Source of the DNA: UBA2287 sp964479665
GTDB lineage: Bacteria; Bacteroidota; Bacteroidia; Bacteroidales; Tenuifilaceae
Length of the DNA: 64,000 nt
Assembly (NCBI GenBank): GCA_964479665.1
Contig: CAYZNN010000011.1
Coordinates: 24,999-88,998, forward strand
Reading direction: 5' to 3'
Made by a program: the position numbers and the translations under genes. The notes under the pieces were generated by a model. The model made no database searches and was not told the origin of the DNA. It saw nothing but the letters and a program-made list of their open reading frames with translations. This document shows positions 1 to 9,234 of the stretch, piece after piece (the first letter of the stretch is position 1; the number at the start of each line of letters is the position of its first letter).

Positions 1-634
1 AGCTGCGCTGCGAACCCACCAGTACAATTGGAACGGGTGAGTTTTGAACCATGAACGTTAGCGCCGCTGCCGTGTGGCTAAGGGTATCGGTGCCGTGTCC
101 AATTATTATTCCATCGATTCCATTCTCAATCTCTTTGCCAATGGCAATAGCAAGCGCTTTGTACTGCTCAGGCCCCATGTTTTCGCTGAAAACAGCGAAG
201 AGTTTCTCGGTGCTGAGGTTGCAAATATCGGCAAGTTCGGGTACTGCCCCGTAAAGTTCGCCTGGCGAAAAGGCAGGAATTACTGCACCGGTTCGGTAGT
301 CGAGACGCGAAGCAATGGTACCTCCAGTTCCCAAAAGTTTCACTTTGGGCAGGTTGGGTGTAAACGGGAACTCCTTTTCGGGAATTTTATAGGTAGCTTT
401 TGAGTACCCAACCTCCTTCATGGCGGTTATGGTGAAAATATCGATTCCAATATTATAGCCCGTTTCAATTTTCAGAACAATATGAATGTCGTCGTCGTTT
501 TCGGCGCGGGGCAGAACGGTACCCTTAAACTCGCCTCGAGAGGTACTAATTATTGCCTTTCCCCAAACGCGTACATTGTATTTTTTCAATGTTTCGAGTG
601 CGCGACCCTTGTAGCCTTGAAAAATATCTTCCAT
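1..634 (-). CDS. gatD: Glu-tRNA(Gln) amidotransferase subunit D (5' part; runs off left edge)
   Basis: Only the first ~211 codons lie in the window. The protein opens MEDIFQGYKGRALETLKKYN and has a small N-terminal beta domain (~1-85). An L-asparaginase-type amidase domain follows, with the motif LGTGGTIASR and a second catalytic-loop motif GHGTDTLSHTAA. In the GatDE enzyme, GatD releases ammonia from Gln or Asn for GatE, which amidates Glu-tRNA(Gln). The ATG at 634-632 sits one base after the gatE stop, so the two genes are translationally coupled. A plain asparaginase is less likely because of the extra N-terminal domain and the adjacent gatE. GatDE is regarded as archaeal, so its presence here suggests transfer. 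Confidence 0.9.
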   Translation of the reverse strand, partial: MEDIFQGYKGRALETLKKYNVRVWGKAIISTSRGEFKGTVLPRAENDDDIHIVLKIETGYNIGIDIFTITAMKEVGYSKATYKIPEKEFPFTPNLPKVKLLGTGGTIASRLDYRTGAVIPAFSPGELYGAVPELADICNLSTEKLFAVFSENMGPEQYKALAIAIGKEIENGIDGIIIGHGTDTLSHTAAALTFMVQNSPVPIVLVGSQRS

Positions 635-635
635 T

Positions 636-2642
636 TTAGTGATTGTTGCTAATTCGTTTTTCAATCGATTTGCGTAGAAGCCCCAAATCCAAATTCCCTA
701 GGGCTTGCCTATGAATTTGTCCCATAATCCAGTTTCCAACAATTCTTTTCGTATCGGTTTTGGAGAATTTAATTTCTCTGAACTTTTCAATCAGGTAATC
801 GATAGGGGCCATAACCTCCTCGCTCGATTTTCGCTTGAACCCCAGGCTGGTAAGCACCGAGTTGAAGTCCATTTGGGGGTGCTCGTAAATAATTGGCATC
901 ATTCTTTTGGCCAAGGTTGGCTCTAACTTCTCCTTCGCAAGGAATTTGAAAAGATCTACAATACGGTTATAATCGTATTCGCCCTTACCTTGGCTTTTAC
1001 CCTCAATATTTTTTAGGGTATGCCCAAGGAAAGTGCCCACAAACCGTCCCGAAACACCCCGTTGGGTGACCTTTTCGATTATTGGAACCAGATTGCGTTT
1101 CAGTAAGTAGGTATAGGTGTCTGATGGAATTTCCCAATTTTCCAGCTGGGCTATTCGTTGCGAAATATCGAGTGAAACTCTGGCGCGGAGGCTGTTTATG
1201 TAGCTCTCCTCGAGAGGTATGGGAGCCGAATCGGTATCGGGGTACATGCGGTCGGCCCCGGGCAATACCCTTTCGAACATGGTTGTACCGTTTGAAAACG
1301 ATTTTCGGGTTTCGTTCGGAACGCCATGAAATGCCATTCGGCAGCGTTCTTCAACCGTTTCAACGGCCGTTTTCATATCGTCGGCAGGGCCCCAAATAAG
1401 CAGAATGGCGTCGCCATTGGTTGAACCGAGAAGCGTGCTTAGGGTTTCCGTATCTTTTACAGAAAGAGCTTTTTTCAGGCTCTCGCTGCTAACCATGTTG
1501 GGTTTTTCAATGCAGGCAATAACCTTTAGGCGATCGCTAATTTCGTCGTTGAACGAAAGCCCCGGTTGCGTGAAGTGCGAAAGGATACCCTTAAAGCCAG
1601 GTAAAGCAATGGCCACTACCTTCATGCCCTTTTGAGCCATTTCGCATACCAAGGGGTGTTCGAGTGAAACCGATTCTAAAGAGAATTCTTTCGAAACCAA
1701 CTTCCACTTATCGGGAGTAGGGAATCGTTCCAGTAAGATTTTTCGGATATTCAGTAGCGCCCATTGGCGGAACGCTTCGTTGTGCGAAAGTTCTGGAATC
1801 CATCGGTTGTGTGCCACTCCTTTAATTTCTACTCGAGTTCCACCTGCACAGCTCACATTAACATCTTCGCGACCAGCGCCCATGCCGGTTCGTACCCTTC
1901 CCGAACTTCGGTTTAAAAAACGAATATGTTCTGCAGCCTCGCGAAGCTCATCGGGAGTAAGGCAGTGGGGGTGGGTAACAGTTTCAATGAGGGGCATACC
2001 CAAGCGGTCGGTTTTATATACCCGAACGTGGCCTATATCGGAAATTTCTCGGCACGAGTCTTCTTCAATGCTAAGTTGAAGAATACCTATCTTTTTATTG
2101 CTCAATTGAATTTCGCCTTCAACTCCAAGAATAGCAGTTCGCTGAAAACCTGTAGGTATACTTCCATCGAGGTACTGCTTTCGGGTAATATGCACCTCAC
2201 CAACAATATTGAGTTTAGTTAGCAGCGATATTTCGAGGGCATACTCCAGAGCCTCCCGATTAATGGGGAATGGGGGTGTGTCGTCTACCTCGTACGTACA
2301 AGCCGTTTGGTTGTTGATACGGTAAATTATTTCCTTTCGGGTTTTAAATTCCATCAGGGCAGTTCCATCGTATTCGCCCAACTCGCTCAGCGTGGGGCGC
2401 ATATGCCGTATTAGTTCTGCATTATAGTTGTTGTGCCCATGGTATATGCCGGCCGGACATCGGCAGAAAAGTTTTTCTTTGGTTTTCAGTTGCTGGTGAA
2501 CCTCGAGACCCGATTTGAAACCAATGCGCTGGTAATCCTCAGGCTTTGCCATCTTTCGGGTTACGTAACCAATGGCCTTCATGGTTTGCTGGTGGTTTTT
2601 CAGCGGATCGAAGGCGTTGGCTTTTGTGGTTTTCTTATTCAT
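636..2642 (-). CDS. gatE: Glu-tRNA(Gln) amidotransferase subunit E
   Basis: 668 aa, slightly longer than typical archaeal GatE. The N-terminal GatB-like cradle begins near residue 42 with GLEVHQQL and KLFCRCP, followed by YEVDDTPPFP and RKQYLDGSIPTGFQRT. The central part (~290-430) fits the AspRS-like insertion that distinguishes GatE from GatB, and the C-terminal ~150 residues fit the helical YqeY-like tail. GatE binds and amidates misacylated Glu-tRNA(Gln) using ammonia from GatD. It is the first gene of a gatE-gatD pair (1-bp gap) with its own promoter box at 2699-2706. The first ~40 residues are a non-conserved extension, so the true start could be Met21. Confidence 0.92.
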   Translation of the reverse strand: MNKKTTKANAFDPLKNHQQTMKAIGYVTRKMAKPEDYQRIGFKSGLEVHQQLKTKEKLFCRCPAGIYHGHNNYNAELIRHMRPTLSELGEYDGTALMEFKTRKEIIYRINNQTACTYEVDDTPPFPINREALEYALEISLLTKLNIVGEVHITRKQYLDGSIPTGFQRTAILGVEGEIQLSNKKIGILQLSIEEDSCREISDIGHVRVYKTDRLGMPLIETVTHPHCLTPDELREAAEHIRFLNRSSGRVRTGMGAGREDVNVSCAGGTRVEIKGVAHNRWIPELSHNEAFRQWALLNIRKILLERFPTPDKWKLVSKEFSLESVSLEHPLVCEMAQKGMKVVAIALPGFKGILSHFTQPGLSFNDEISDRLKVIACIEKPNMVSSESLKKALSVKDTETLSTLLGSTNGDAILLIWGPADDMKTAVETVEERCRMAFHGVPNETRKSFSNGTTMFERVLPGADRMYPDTDSAPIPLEESYINSLRARVSLDISQRIAQLENWEIPSDTYTYLLKRNLVPIIEKVTQRGVSGRFVGTFLGHTLKNIEGKSQGKGEYDYNRIVDLFKFLAKEKLEPTLAKRMMPIIYEHPQMDFNSVLTSLGFKRKSSEEVMAPIDYLIEKFREIKFSKTDTKRIVGNWIMGQIHRQALGNLDLGLLRKSIEKRISNNH

Positions 2643-2698
2643 AGTAAGGCGTTTTTCAATGGCTGTATTCCACCGCTAACCTGCATGCCCGATGATGG

Positions 2699-2706
2699 CA
2701 AAAGTA
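2699..2706 (-). promoter_or_regulatory. -7 box of the gatE-gatD promoter
   Basis: The minus strand reads TACTTTTG, an exact match to the Bacteroidota -7 consensus TAnnTTTG, 57 nt upstream of the gatE ATG. No convincing TTTG -33 element was found at the right distance. The rest of the 193-bp gap 2643-2835 holds nothing else I recognise. Confidence 0.5.
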
Positions 2707-2835
2707 TAGTGGAGCTCTAGAGGTATTGTTGAGCATAGGGAATACACAGAAAAATTTTGAAAAAGTTTCCTAAATTTAGTTTTGTTTAGGAACTTTCCAA
2801 AATAAACCCGACCAATTCAAACGATTGTGGTGCTA

Positions 2836-4080
2836 CTATTCGAATTTAATGGTTTTGTCGGGGCTAATACGCGAAATAACCATGGAGGGGATTAGAAGCA
2901 TGGCAAGGGTTACTGCAAACGTACCCACATTTAGCAGCACCAAGTGGAACAATTTCAGGTTAATGGGTACCGATGATAGGTAGTAGTTGGCCTCATCGAG
3001 TTTAATAAAACCAAATTCCATTTGAAGGTAGGCGAGGGTTATACCAACCAAGTTTCCCCAAAAAAGTCCCTTTGCAATTATATGGCCCGAATGAATTAGG
3101 AAAATTTTACGTACCGATTGGTTTTCAGCCCCCAGTGCTTTAAGTACCCCTATCATGTTGGTTCTTTCAAGTACTACTATCAAAAGTCCCGAAATCATGT
3201 TAATGCCTGCAACAGCCAGCATAAGAACGAGCAAAATAATCACATTAATGTCCTGAAGACCCAGCCAGTCGAATATTTGAGGATATTTTTCCTTAATATT
3301 TTGAACCTTGAGTCGCGAACCGTCGCTAAGGAAGCGGAAGGCTACAATCTCTTCAATATCGAGCGAAATTCGATCAATCTGATCGAAGTTGTTCACTAGT
3401 GCCTCGAAGCCGGTTACCTGGGTTGAGGTCCAGCCGTTCAATCGCTGAATATGGCGTATATCGGCAAGAATGAAAATTTTATCGAATTCGGCCATTTGGG
3501 TGTCGTATATTCCCGTTATGGTAAATCGTCGGGCTCTGGGAGGCTCCTGCACAAAAAACATGTCGAAGGTGTCGCCCAGCTTTAGTTGGAGCCTATTGGC
3601 AGTGAATTTTGAAATAAGCGCCCCGTTGGTGGAGGTGGAGTCGGGAAGCGAGAGTATTTCACCCTCAATGAGCACTTTTTTAAAGAACGACCAATCGAAG
3701 TCGTGCCCAATACCCTTTAAAACAACACCCTGTATATCGGTGTCGGTTTTAATAATACCGGGTTTAATAGCGAAAACCTGAAGGTGTTTAACACCTTTTA
3801 CAGCAAGCACTTCGGGTATAAAGGGTTGATTCGATTCGATGGGGTTCGTTTCGAACGAAATGTTGCTATCGAAGTTTACAATTTGCACATGGCTGCCAAA
3901 ACCAATGGTTTTTTCGCTAATTTCCTGCTTGAAACCTGTAATAATAGCAACTGAAATTATCATTATAGCCAAACTCAGAGCCACAGCAATGGTTGATATG
4001 CGAACGAACGGAGCCGAAAGGTTCATTTTATCTTTTCTGTTACCAGAAAGTCGTTGGGCTATAAACTGTTCGAAATTCAA
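2836..4080 (-). CDS. LolC/LolE-like ABC transporter permease (FtsX/MacB family)
   Basis: 414 aa with the classic four-helix layout: one N-terminal helix (~30-52), a periplasmic domain (~55-270) and three C-terminal helices (~275-300, ~325-350, ~380-402). The N-terminus FEQFIAQRLSG and the helix text AVALSLAIMIISVAIITGF are typical of Bacteroidota LolE-like permeases. It presumably works with a LolD-type ATPase in lipoprotein release from the inner membrane; no ATPase gene is adjacent. The start is TTG at 4080, chosen because the conserved FIAxRL segment precedes the first ATG (Met19) and no upstream ATG exists in frame. It lies downstream of rnhA in a minus-strand run. Confidence 0.8.
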   Translation of the reverse strand: MNFEQFIAQRLSGNRKDKMNLSAPFVRISTIAVALSLAIMIISVAIITGFKQEISEKTIGFGSHVQIVNFDSNISFETNPIESNQPFIPEVLAVKGVKHLQVFAIKPGIIKTDTDIQGVVLKGIGHDFDWSFFKKVLIEGEILSLPDSTSTNGALISKFTANRLQLKLGDTFDMFFVQEPPRARRFTITGIYDTQMAEFDKIFILADIRHIQRLNGWTSTQVTGFEALVNNFDQIDRISLDIEEIVAFRFLSDGSRLKVQNIKEKYPQIFDWLGLQDINVIILLVLMLAVAGINMISGLLIVVLERTNMIGVLKALGAENQSVRKIFLIHSGHIIAKGLFWGNLVGITLAYLQMEFGFIKLDEANYYLSSVPINLKLFHLVLLNVGTFAVTLAMLLIPSMVISRISPDKTIKFE

Positions 4081-4132
4081 AGTAATACTATTTTGGGTTT
4101 TGCAAGATATTAAAAAAACATGGGTGGTGTTG

Positions 4133-4756
4133 CTACTTTCTGCCGAAATCGGCAGGTATTTCGCCCCATATGTGGGTTTCCCATTTCAGAATGGGATTCT
4201 TCCAGGTATTTTGTGCCAACCAACTTTCGGCCCTTGAAATGAGTTCGAATACTTTTATATTCTCTGAGGTTCGTTCGAGTTTGGTAACCGCTTTTTTCTT
4301 TCGCACCCAGCTCAGGGCTGTAACCGAATCGGTATAAATGGGCAGTTGGCTCGAATTCTGTTTCAGAAATGCGAGCGCATGCACTATGGCTAAAAATTCG
4401 CCAATATTATTGGTCGATTGTGGAAATGGCCCCTGATGAAAGAGCTGCTTGCCCGTTTGGGTATCGACACCGCGATATTCCATTATTCCGGGCACTCCGC
4501 TGCAAGCGGCATCTACCGATACGGACTGGAAAATAGGCCTTGGAGCGTTGGAGTCGAGCGCCGCCAGACTCAGGTTCGGGCTCGGCTTCTTTTTCAAAAA
4601 CTCTTGGGGATTTCCTGAAAATGCCTGTTGGGCTGCAACCAGATTTGGAAACGACTTGTACTTAGCCTTGGGGAAATTATGAATCTGCTCCTTGCAGGTG
4701 TCCCAACTTGTGTAAATGCCCGGTTTATGCCCTTCCCATACTACGTAGTACTTCAT
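4133..4756 (-). CDS. rnhA: Ribonuclease HI with N-terminal hybrid-binding (viroplasmin-like) domain
   Basis: 207 aa. Residues 1-50 form the Caulimovirus viroplasmin/HBD domain (YYVVWEGHKPGIYTSWDTC) that binds RNA-DNA hybrids. Residues ~75-205 are the RNase H fold, with VSVDAAC supplying the first Asp, NNIGEFLAIVHAL the Glu and IYTDSVTALSWV the second Asp. It degrades RNA in RNA-DNA hybrids (R-loops, Okazaki primers). It follows the methyltransferase gene by 15 bp, so they are probably cotranscribed. Confidence 0.88.
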   Translation of the reverse strand: MKYYVVWEGHKPGIYTSWDTCKEQIHNFPKAKYKSFPNLVAAQQAFSGNPQEFLKKKPSPNLSLAALDSNAPRPIFQSVSVDAACSGVPGIMEYRGVDTQTGKQLFHQGPFPQSTNNIGEFLAIVHALAFLKQNSSQLPIYTDSVTALSWVRKKKAVTKLERTSENIKVFELISRAESWLAQNTWKNPILKWETHIWGEIPADFGRK

Positions 4757-4771
4757 AATTTCAAATTTATT

Positions 4772-5380
4772 TCAACTTGCTATAAGTTTTTTCCCAACAA
4801 ACCTAATTACCACGGCATTCCCATTGTGTAAGGGACCTTCGTTCAGGCGAATATCCTCTTTTCGCAATATTTCAATCTTAAAATTGCAAAAGGTTTCCTT
4901 AAGTTCCTCGATACTTTGAAAAAGTTCGGGATTTTTAGGTCCCCCGGTAGTTCTCTCTATCTGGTCGATATGGAAGCACTCCATTACAATAAAGCCATTG
5001 GGCTTAAGCCACGATATGCATTTTTTATAGAATTCCTCCCTCTCGCTACTTGGAAGGTGAACGTAAATGGGAGCTATGGAGTCGAATTGTTCTACTGGGT
5101 TAAAATTTAATGCCTCAGCAACCGAGTAGTTTACAGAAACACCATTTTGCTTGTAAAGCTTTTGCGCTTTGGCCATAGCTTCGCTGCTGAAGTCGAAGGC
5201 GCTTACTTTCCATCCCATTTTGGCTGCCCATACGGAGTTTCGGCCTTCGCCCTCGCCAGGGAATAGAATAGACCCCGGTTTTTTATCTTTCAGTACCGAA
5301 ACCAGAAAATCATTGGGGTTATATCCATATGCTGTTTCAAGCGATTGGTAGCGGCTATTCCATTCATCGATTCGCGACAT
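4772..5380 (-). CDS. Class I SAM-dependent methyltransferase (TehB/thiopurine-type fold)
   Basis: 202 aa. The SAM-binding region reads ILFPGEGEGRNSVWAAKMGW (motif I), then VSAFDFSSEAMAKA (acidic loop), and IAPIYVHLPSSEREEFYKK stands at motif IV. It opens with a short EWNSRYQ segment common in small-molecule methyltransferases of the TehB/thiopurine type. The substrate cannot be read from sequence. It sits between rnhA (15-bp gap) and the NamZ-like gene (24-bp gap). Confidence 0.8.
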   Translation of the reverse strand: MSRIDEWNSRYQSLETAYGYNPNDFLVSVLKDKKPGSILFPGEGEGRNSVWAAKMGWKVSAFDFSSEAMAKAQKLYKQNGVSVNYSVAEALNFNPVEQFDSIAPIYVHLPSSEREEFYKKCISWLKPNGFIVMECFHIDQIERTTGGPKNPELFQSIEELKETFCNFKIEILRKEDIRLNEGPLHNGNAVVIRFVGKKLIAS

Positions 5381-5404
5381 GCTATAGGGGCTAATGAGTT
5401 GCGT

Positions 5405-6628
5405 TTACTGGTTACAACCAAAATCGGGGTAAAGCAAATATTTTTTTCGAATCTGCATGAAATTTTCAATACCATTGGCCCACGATGCACGGATGCCTTC
5501 GGCGCTCAGCCCGCTTACAATTTGCTTTTGAAGCAGGTCGGTACCAGCTAAGGTGTTGAAATATTTATTAAAAAACTTGTCCTTATTAGGGAAAACGCTG
5601 TAAGCGTATAAAAGCCAGTCGAGATTTATTTGCTTTAACGATGCGAAGTATTCAACTTTGTAGTGTCCCAGGTCAACTCCATAGCACCTTTTTCCGAGCA
5701 AGGGAGGGTTCTTGCTAGCTCCGGGGCGGCTCTCGGGAATGAATGCGAATTCGGTTTTGGGTAACTTGGGGTGTCCAAAAACCTGAAAGGGGAAATCGGT
5801 TCCTCGGCCAATACTAACCTCGGTACCTTCAAAAAAACCAAGCGAAGGGTAGAGAAGAATTGCTGTAATATTGGGCAGGTTAGGCGATGGGGGTACAGGG
5901 GGCGAATAAATGGAATCGTGCGAATAGTTGAGGCAAGTAAGAATTTGGAGTTTAGCATTCGCCCCGTTGTTCAGCCAGCCCTCACCGTTTATCATGAGGG
6001 CGTACTCGCCAATGGTCATACCATGCACAATGGGAACCGGATGCATACCAACAAACGAGCGGTACTTGGGGTCGAGAATGGGGCCATCGACAAAAAAACC
6101 ATTGGGATTGGGCCTGTCGAGCACAAGCAACGAAACCTGGCTTTCGGCGCATGCTTCCATAATATAGTGCATTGTGGAGATGTAGGTGTAGAAACGGAGG
6201 CCAACATCCTGCATATCGAATATTACCAAATCAATGCCTTTAAGATCTTCGGCTGAAGGCTTCTTTTTGCTTCCATACAGCGAAACTACCTCAAGGCCAG
6301 TTTGGGTGTCGAAGTGGTTTTTTATTGTCTCTCCAGCATCGCCATCGCCACGGAATCCGTGCTCGGGGCTAAAAATTTTTACCACATTAATACCGAGCGC
6401 CAGAAGCGTATCCACCAGATGGGTTTTCCCAACAAGCCCTGAATGGTTAGTTGCTAGGGCAATCCGTTTCCCGTTAGTTAAATGCAAAATAGAATCTATG
6501 CGCTCGGCACCCATAATAATGCTTTGCGGGTTCGCCAGAACCTTGGGCGTAGGCTGAGCACACGATGTAGCCGTTAGCAGCAATAATGCCGCTGCCAAAT
6601 TTTCCAAACATGTTAACCGAATGCTCAT
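5405..6628 (-). CDS. Exo-beta-N-acetylmuramidase NamZ-like lipoprotein (DUF1343)
   Basis: 407 aa from ATG 6628. An upstream in-frame start at 6679 would overlap the preceding gene and push the signal peptide inward. A hydrophobic leader ends in LTATSC, a lipobox, so it should be a lipoprotein. The body matches the DUF1343 family: ALATNHSGLVGKT, KIFSPEHGFRGDGDAGE, VIFDMQDVGLRFYTYISTM, LDRPNPNGFFVDGPIL and VHGMTIGEYALMINGE. The characterised Bacillus member, NamZ, removes terminal N-acetylmuramic acid from peptidoglycan fragments; recycling of muropeptides is the inferred role here. It follows the saccharopine dehydrogenase-like gene by 10 bp. Confidence 0.85.
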   Translation of the reverse strand: MSIRLTCLENLAAALLLLTATSCAQPTPKVLANPQSIIMGAERIDSILHLTNGKRIALATNHSGLVGKTHLVDTLLALGINVVKIFSPEHGFRGDGDAGETIKNHFDTQTGLEVVSLYGSKKKPSAEDLKGIDLVIFDMQDVGLRFYTYISTMHYIMEACAESQVSLLVLDRPNPNGFFVDGPILDPKYRSFVGMHPVPIVHGMTIGEYALMINGEGWLNNGANAKLQILTCLNYSHDSIYSPPVPPSPNLPNITAILLYPSLGFFEGTEVSIGRGTDFPFQVFGHPKLPKTEFAFIPESRPGASKNPPLLGKRCYGVDLGHYKVEYFASLKQINLDWLLYAYSVFPNKDKFFNKYFNTLAGTDLLQKQIVSGLSAEGIRASWANGIENFMQIRKKYLLYPDFGCNQ

Positions 6629-6638
6629 GCTCTGCAAT

Positions 6639-7976
6639 TTATGCAATATTTTCCGAAAGCGGAAGGCCAAAATGCTCATCCAGTGTAATGCCTAGTTTTT
6701 CAAGTGCATTAAGAATGGGATTATAAATTTCGGGAATTACAGGAATGTGAACACCCTTTGCCCTAATTTCACCATGAAGAATCATTTCAACCCCAACAGC
6801 AGCCGGAAGTGCCACGGTTCGGGCAATGGAAGTATCGCCACCGGGGGTTCCAAAATCGAGCATGCGCGAGCGAATAACCTCTTTTTGTCCGTTTGGGTAC
6901 GATGCCACAAAGGTGTGCTGCATTACAACCATATCGCGTTCGTTGGGTTTAATCATCATGCGGGTTATCATGGTGTCGGAGGTTACCTCGAAGGGGGAAT
7001 CCTCGCCTCGATTCAGGGGTGCATTGCTGAAAAATCCCAGCCATTCGAGTGCTACCATGGCGTTGCTATCGATGGATTGGCCAAGGTATTTGGCAGTTTT
7101 CTGCTTTATTTCATTCGAACTGTCGGCCCCAATTAGTTTGGTTATCAGGTTGGCGTAACTCATTCCGGTCATATCAACTTTTTCCGACGAAATAAGTCCA
7201 ATTCGCTTAATGGAGTCGAGAATTTCGCACCACTTGGGGTAGCGAAAAGTACCACGGAACATGGTTTGTGTTTCGGGAATGCCATAAAAATTGACATACG
7301 GAACCGAATCGCGATTGGGATAAACTTCTAGTTCTCCCACTTCAGGGTAGCTTACCCTGAATGGATTTTTAAAGAGATCCTGGGTTTTTATTTCAACCAC
7401 TTTACCATGGCGCAGGTACTTGGCATCGTTATTTCCCGCCATAACTACACCCTTAGGTGCCCAGGTGAATTTGTAGTTGAAGGGGTTCTTCTCTACCTCG
7501 GGGGCAACCAATGCTCCGCATATAGAATAGAATTCATCAACCTTTCCGCCTTTACCATGAACATGGTCGATAATGCGCATGGCCGACATGTGGTCGATTC
7601 CTGGGTCGAGACCCAGTTCGTTTAGAAAAATAATTCCAGCCTCCTTGGCTTCTGCATCCAGCGCCTGCATTTCGGGTTTTACGTACGAAGTGGTTACCAT
7701 ATTCTTATTATGCTTCAGGCAGCATTTGGCAACAGTTGGATGGAACATCCAGGGGAGCAGGCTCACGGTTAGGTCGTGGCTGGCTACCAGCTGGTTTAGC
7801 AACTGGTCGTCTTGAACATTGAAGGCAATGGCGGTTCCATGGGGATGGCCACCAATAAGGCTTTCGGCTTTTGGCTGGTCCATATCGCCAAGGGTAACGG
7901 CAAAACCTTTATCGAGTAGGTAAACCACAATGGGTTTCGAAACCATTCCTGCACCTAGAATAAGAACTTTTTTCAT
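6639..7976 (-). CDS. Saccharopine dehydrogenase family protein
   Basis: 445 aa. It starts with an NAD(P)-binding Rossmann motif (VLILGAGMVSKPIVVYLLDK), and the motif NELGLDPGIDHMSAMRIID is characteristic of saccharopine dehydrogenase/lysine-ketoglutarate reductase C-terminal-type enzymes. The family reversibly cleaves saccharopine to 2-aminoadipate semialdehyde and glutamate. Whether this protein acts in lysine degradation or on another imine is not decidable from sequence. It lies 36 bp after the aminotransferase gene in the same orientation, which would fit amino-acid catabolism. Confidence 0.85.
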   Translation of the reverse strand: MKKVLILGAGMVSKPIVVYLLDKGFAVTLGDMDQPKAESLIGGHPHGTAIAFNVQDDQLLNQLVASHDLTVSLLPWMFHPTVAKCCLKHNKNMVTTSYVKPEMQALDAEAKEAGIIFLNELGLDPGIDHMSAMRIIDHVHGKGGKVDEFYSICGALVAPEVEKNPFNYKFTWAPKGVVMAGNNDAKYLRHGKVVEIKTQDLFKNPFRVSYPEVGELEVYPNRDSVPYVNFYGIPETQTMFRGTFRYPKWCEILDSIKRIGLISSEKVDMTGMSYANLITKLIGADSSNEIKQKTAKYLGQSIDSNAMVALEWLGFFSNAPLNRGEDSPFEVTSDTMITRMMIKPNERDMVVMQHTFVASYPNGQKEVIRSRMLDFGTPGGDTSIARTVALPAAVGVEMILHGEIRAKGVHIPVIPEIYNPILNALEKLGITLDEHFGLPLSENIA

Positions 7977-8012
7977 TACTGAGAGAGAGTTAGGCTTTTT
8001 TGTATTCGAAAC

Positions 8013-9212
8013 TTAAATCGTTCTTCCGGGGTATTGTTTTAGCGCTGTCTCCAGTGTTTCCATGGCATTGCGCAAATCGTCAATTTTTAACACGTAGGCA
8101 ATGCGCACTTCGTTCTTACCGAGGCCGGGTGTTGCGTAGAATCCTGTGGCGGGAGCCAGCATAACGGTTTGTTTCTTATGCTCAAAGCTTTCGAGCAGCC
8201 ACTGGGCAAATTTATCGGCATCGTCAATGGGAAGTTTTACAACTGTGTAAAAAGCACCCTTGGGTTTTGGACAGTAAACGCCTTCCATTTTGTTTAACGC
8301 ATCAACCATGAAATCTCTACGTTCAATGTATTCCTTAATAACACCTTCGAAGTATTGGCGCGGAGTATTGAGTGCTGCCTCTGAGGCAATTTGGCCGTAC
8401 GATGGTGGGCAGAGCCTTGCTTGGGCAAATTTGAGAGCAGCAGCCATAACGTCGCAATTGCGCGAAATGAGGGCGCCAATGCGTACTCCGCACATGCTGT
8501 ATCGCTTCGAAACCGAGTCCATTAAAACAACATTGTTCTCAATACCCTTCAGGTTCATAGCCGAGAAATGGGTAACTCCCTCGTAACAAAATTCGCGGTA
8601 CACTTCATCGGAGAAAAGGTACAGGTCGAATTTTTTCACAATGGTAGCCAGCTGTTCCATTTCCTCCTTGGAGTAAAGGTAGCCTGTAGGGTTATTGGGA
8701 TTGCAAATAATTATCCCCTTAGTTTTGGGTGTTATTAGTCCTTCAAACTCGCTTATGGCAGGAAGGGCGAAGTTTTCCTCAATTTTCGAGGTTACGGGAA
8801 CTATTTTTATGCCCGCCTGAGTGGCGAATCCATTGTAGTTTGCATAAAAAGGTTCGGGGGTAATTACTTCGTCGCCGGGATTTAAGCATGCCATAAAGGC
8901 AATGGTTATAGCCTCAGAACCACCAGTTGTAATAATTATTTGGTTGTGGTCAATGTCAATACCTACACTTCGATAGTAAGTGGCCAATCCCTTACGGTAG
9001 GTTTCGTTTCCGGCAGAATGGCTATACTCAATTACCTTCAGGGCATTTTCTTTAATTGCTTTTAGGGCAACGTCGGGGGTAGCAATGTCGGGCTGACCGA
9101 TGTTAAGGTGATAAATTTTTCTACCCTTTCTCTTTGCCGCTTCGGCATATGGAACAAGTTTACGTATGGGGGATGCAGGCATGGCCTTTCCCTTTTCTGA
9201 AATGTTAGGCAT
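8013..9212 (-). CDS. PLP-dependent aminotransferase, class I/II (aspartate aminotransferase-like)
   Basis: 399 aa fold-type I aminotransferase. Visible motifs are HLNIGQPDIATPD near the N-terminus, TTGGSEAITIAFMACLNPGDE, the substrate loop NPNNPTGYLYS, SDEVYREF carrying the PLP-contacting Asp/Tyr, and DSVSKRYSMCGVRIG with the Schiff-base lysine near residue 235. The probable reaction is transfer of an amino group between an amino acid and 2-oxoglutarate or oxaloacetate; the exact substrate is unknown. It is followed on the same strand by the saccharopine dehydrogenase-like gene and preceded by the DUF1573 gene (22-bp gap). Confidence 0.87.
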   Translation of the reverse strand: MPNISEKGKAMPASPIRKLVPYAEAAKRKGRKIYHLNIGQPDIATPDVALKAIKENALKVIEYSHSAGNETYRKGLATYYRSVGIDIDHNQIIITTGGSEAITIAFMACLNPGDEVITPEPFYANYNGFATQAGIKIVPVTSKIEENFALPAISEFEGLITPKTKGIIICNPNNPTGYLYSKEEMEQLATIVKKFDLYLFSDEVYREFCYEGVTHFSAMNLKGIENNVVLMDSVSKRYSMCGVRIGALISRNCDVMAAALKFAQARLCPPSYGQIASEAALNTPRQYFEGVIKEYIERRDFMVDALNKMEGVYCPKPKGAFYTVVKLPIDDADKFAQWLLESFEHKKQTVMLAPATGFYATPGLGKNEVRIAYVLKIDDLRNAMETLETALKQYPGRTI

Positions 9213-9234
9213 GATAAGTAAATTTTATTTGTAA

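Noticed and set aside
51..403. Two plus-strand frames at the left edge
   Set aside because: They are antisense to gatD, whose protein has strong family motifs.
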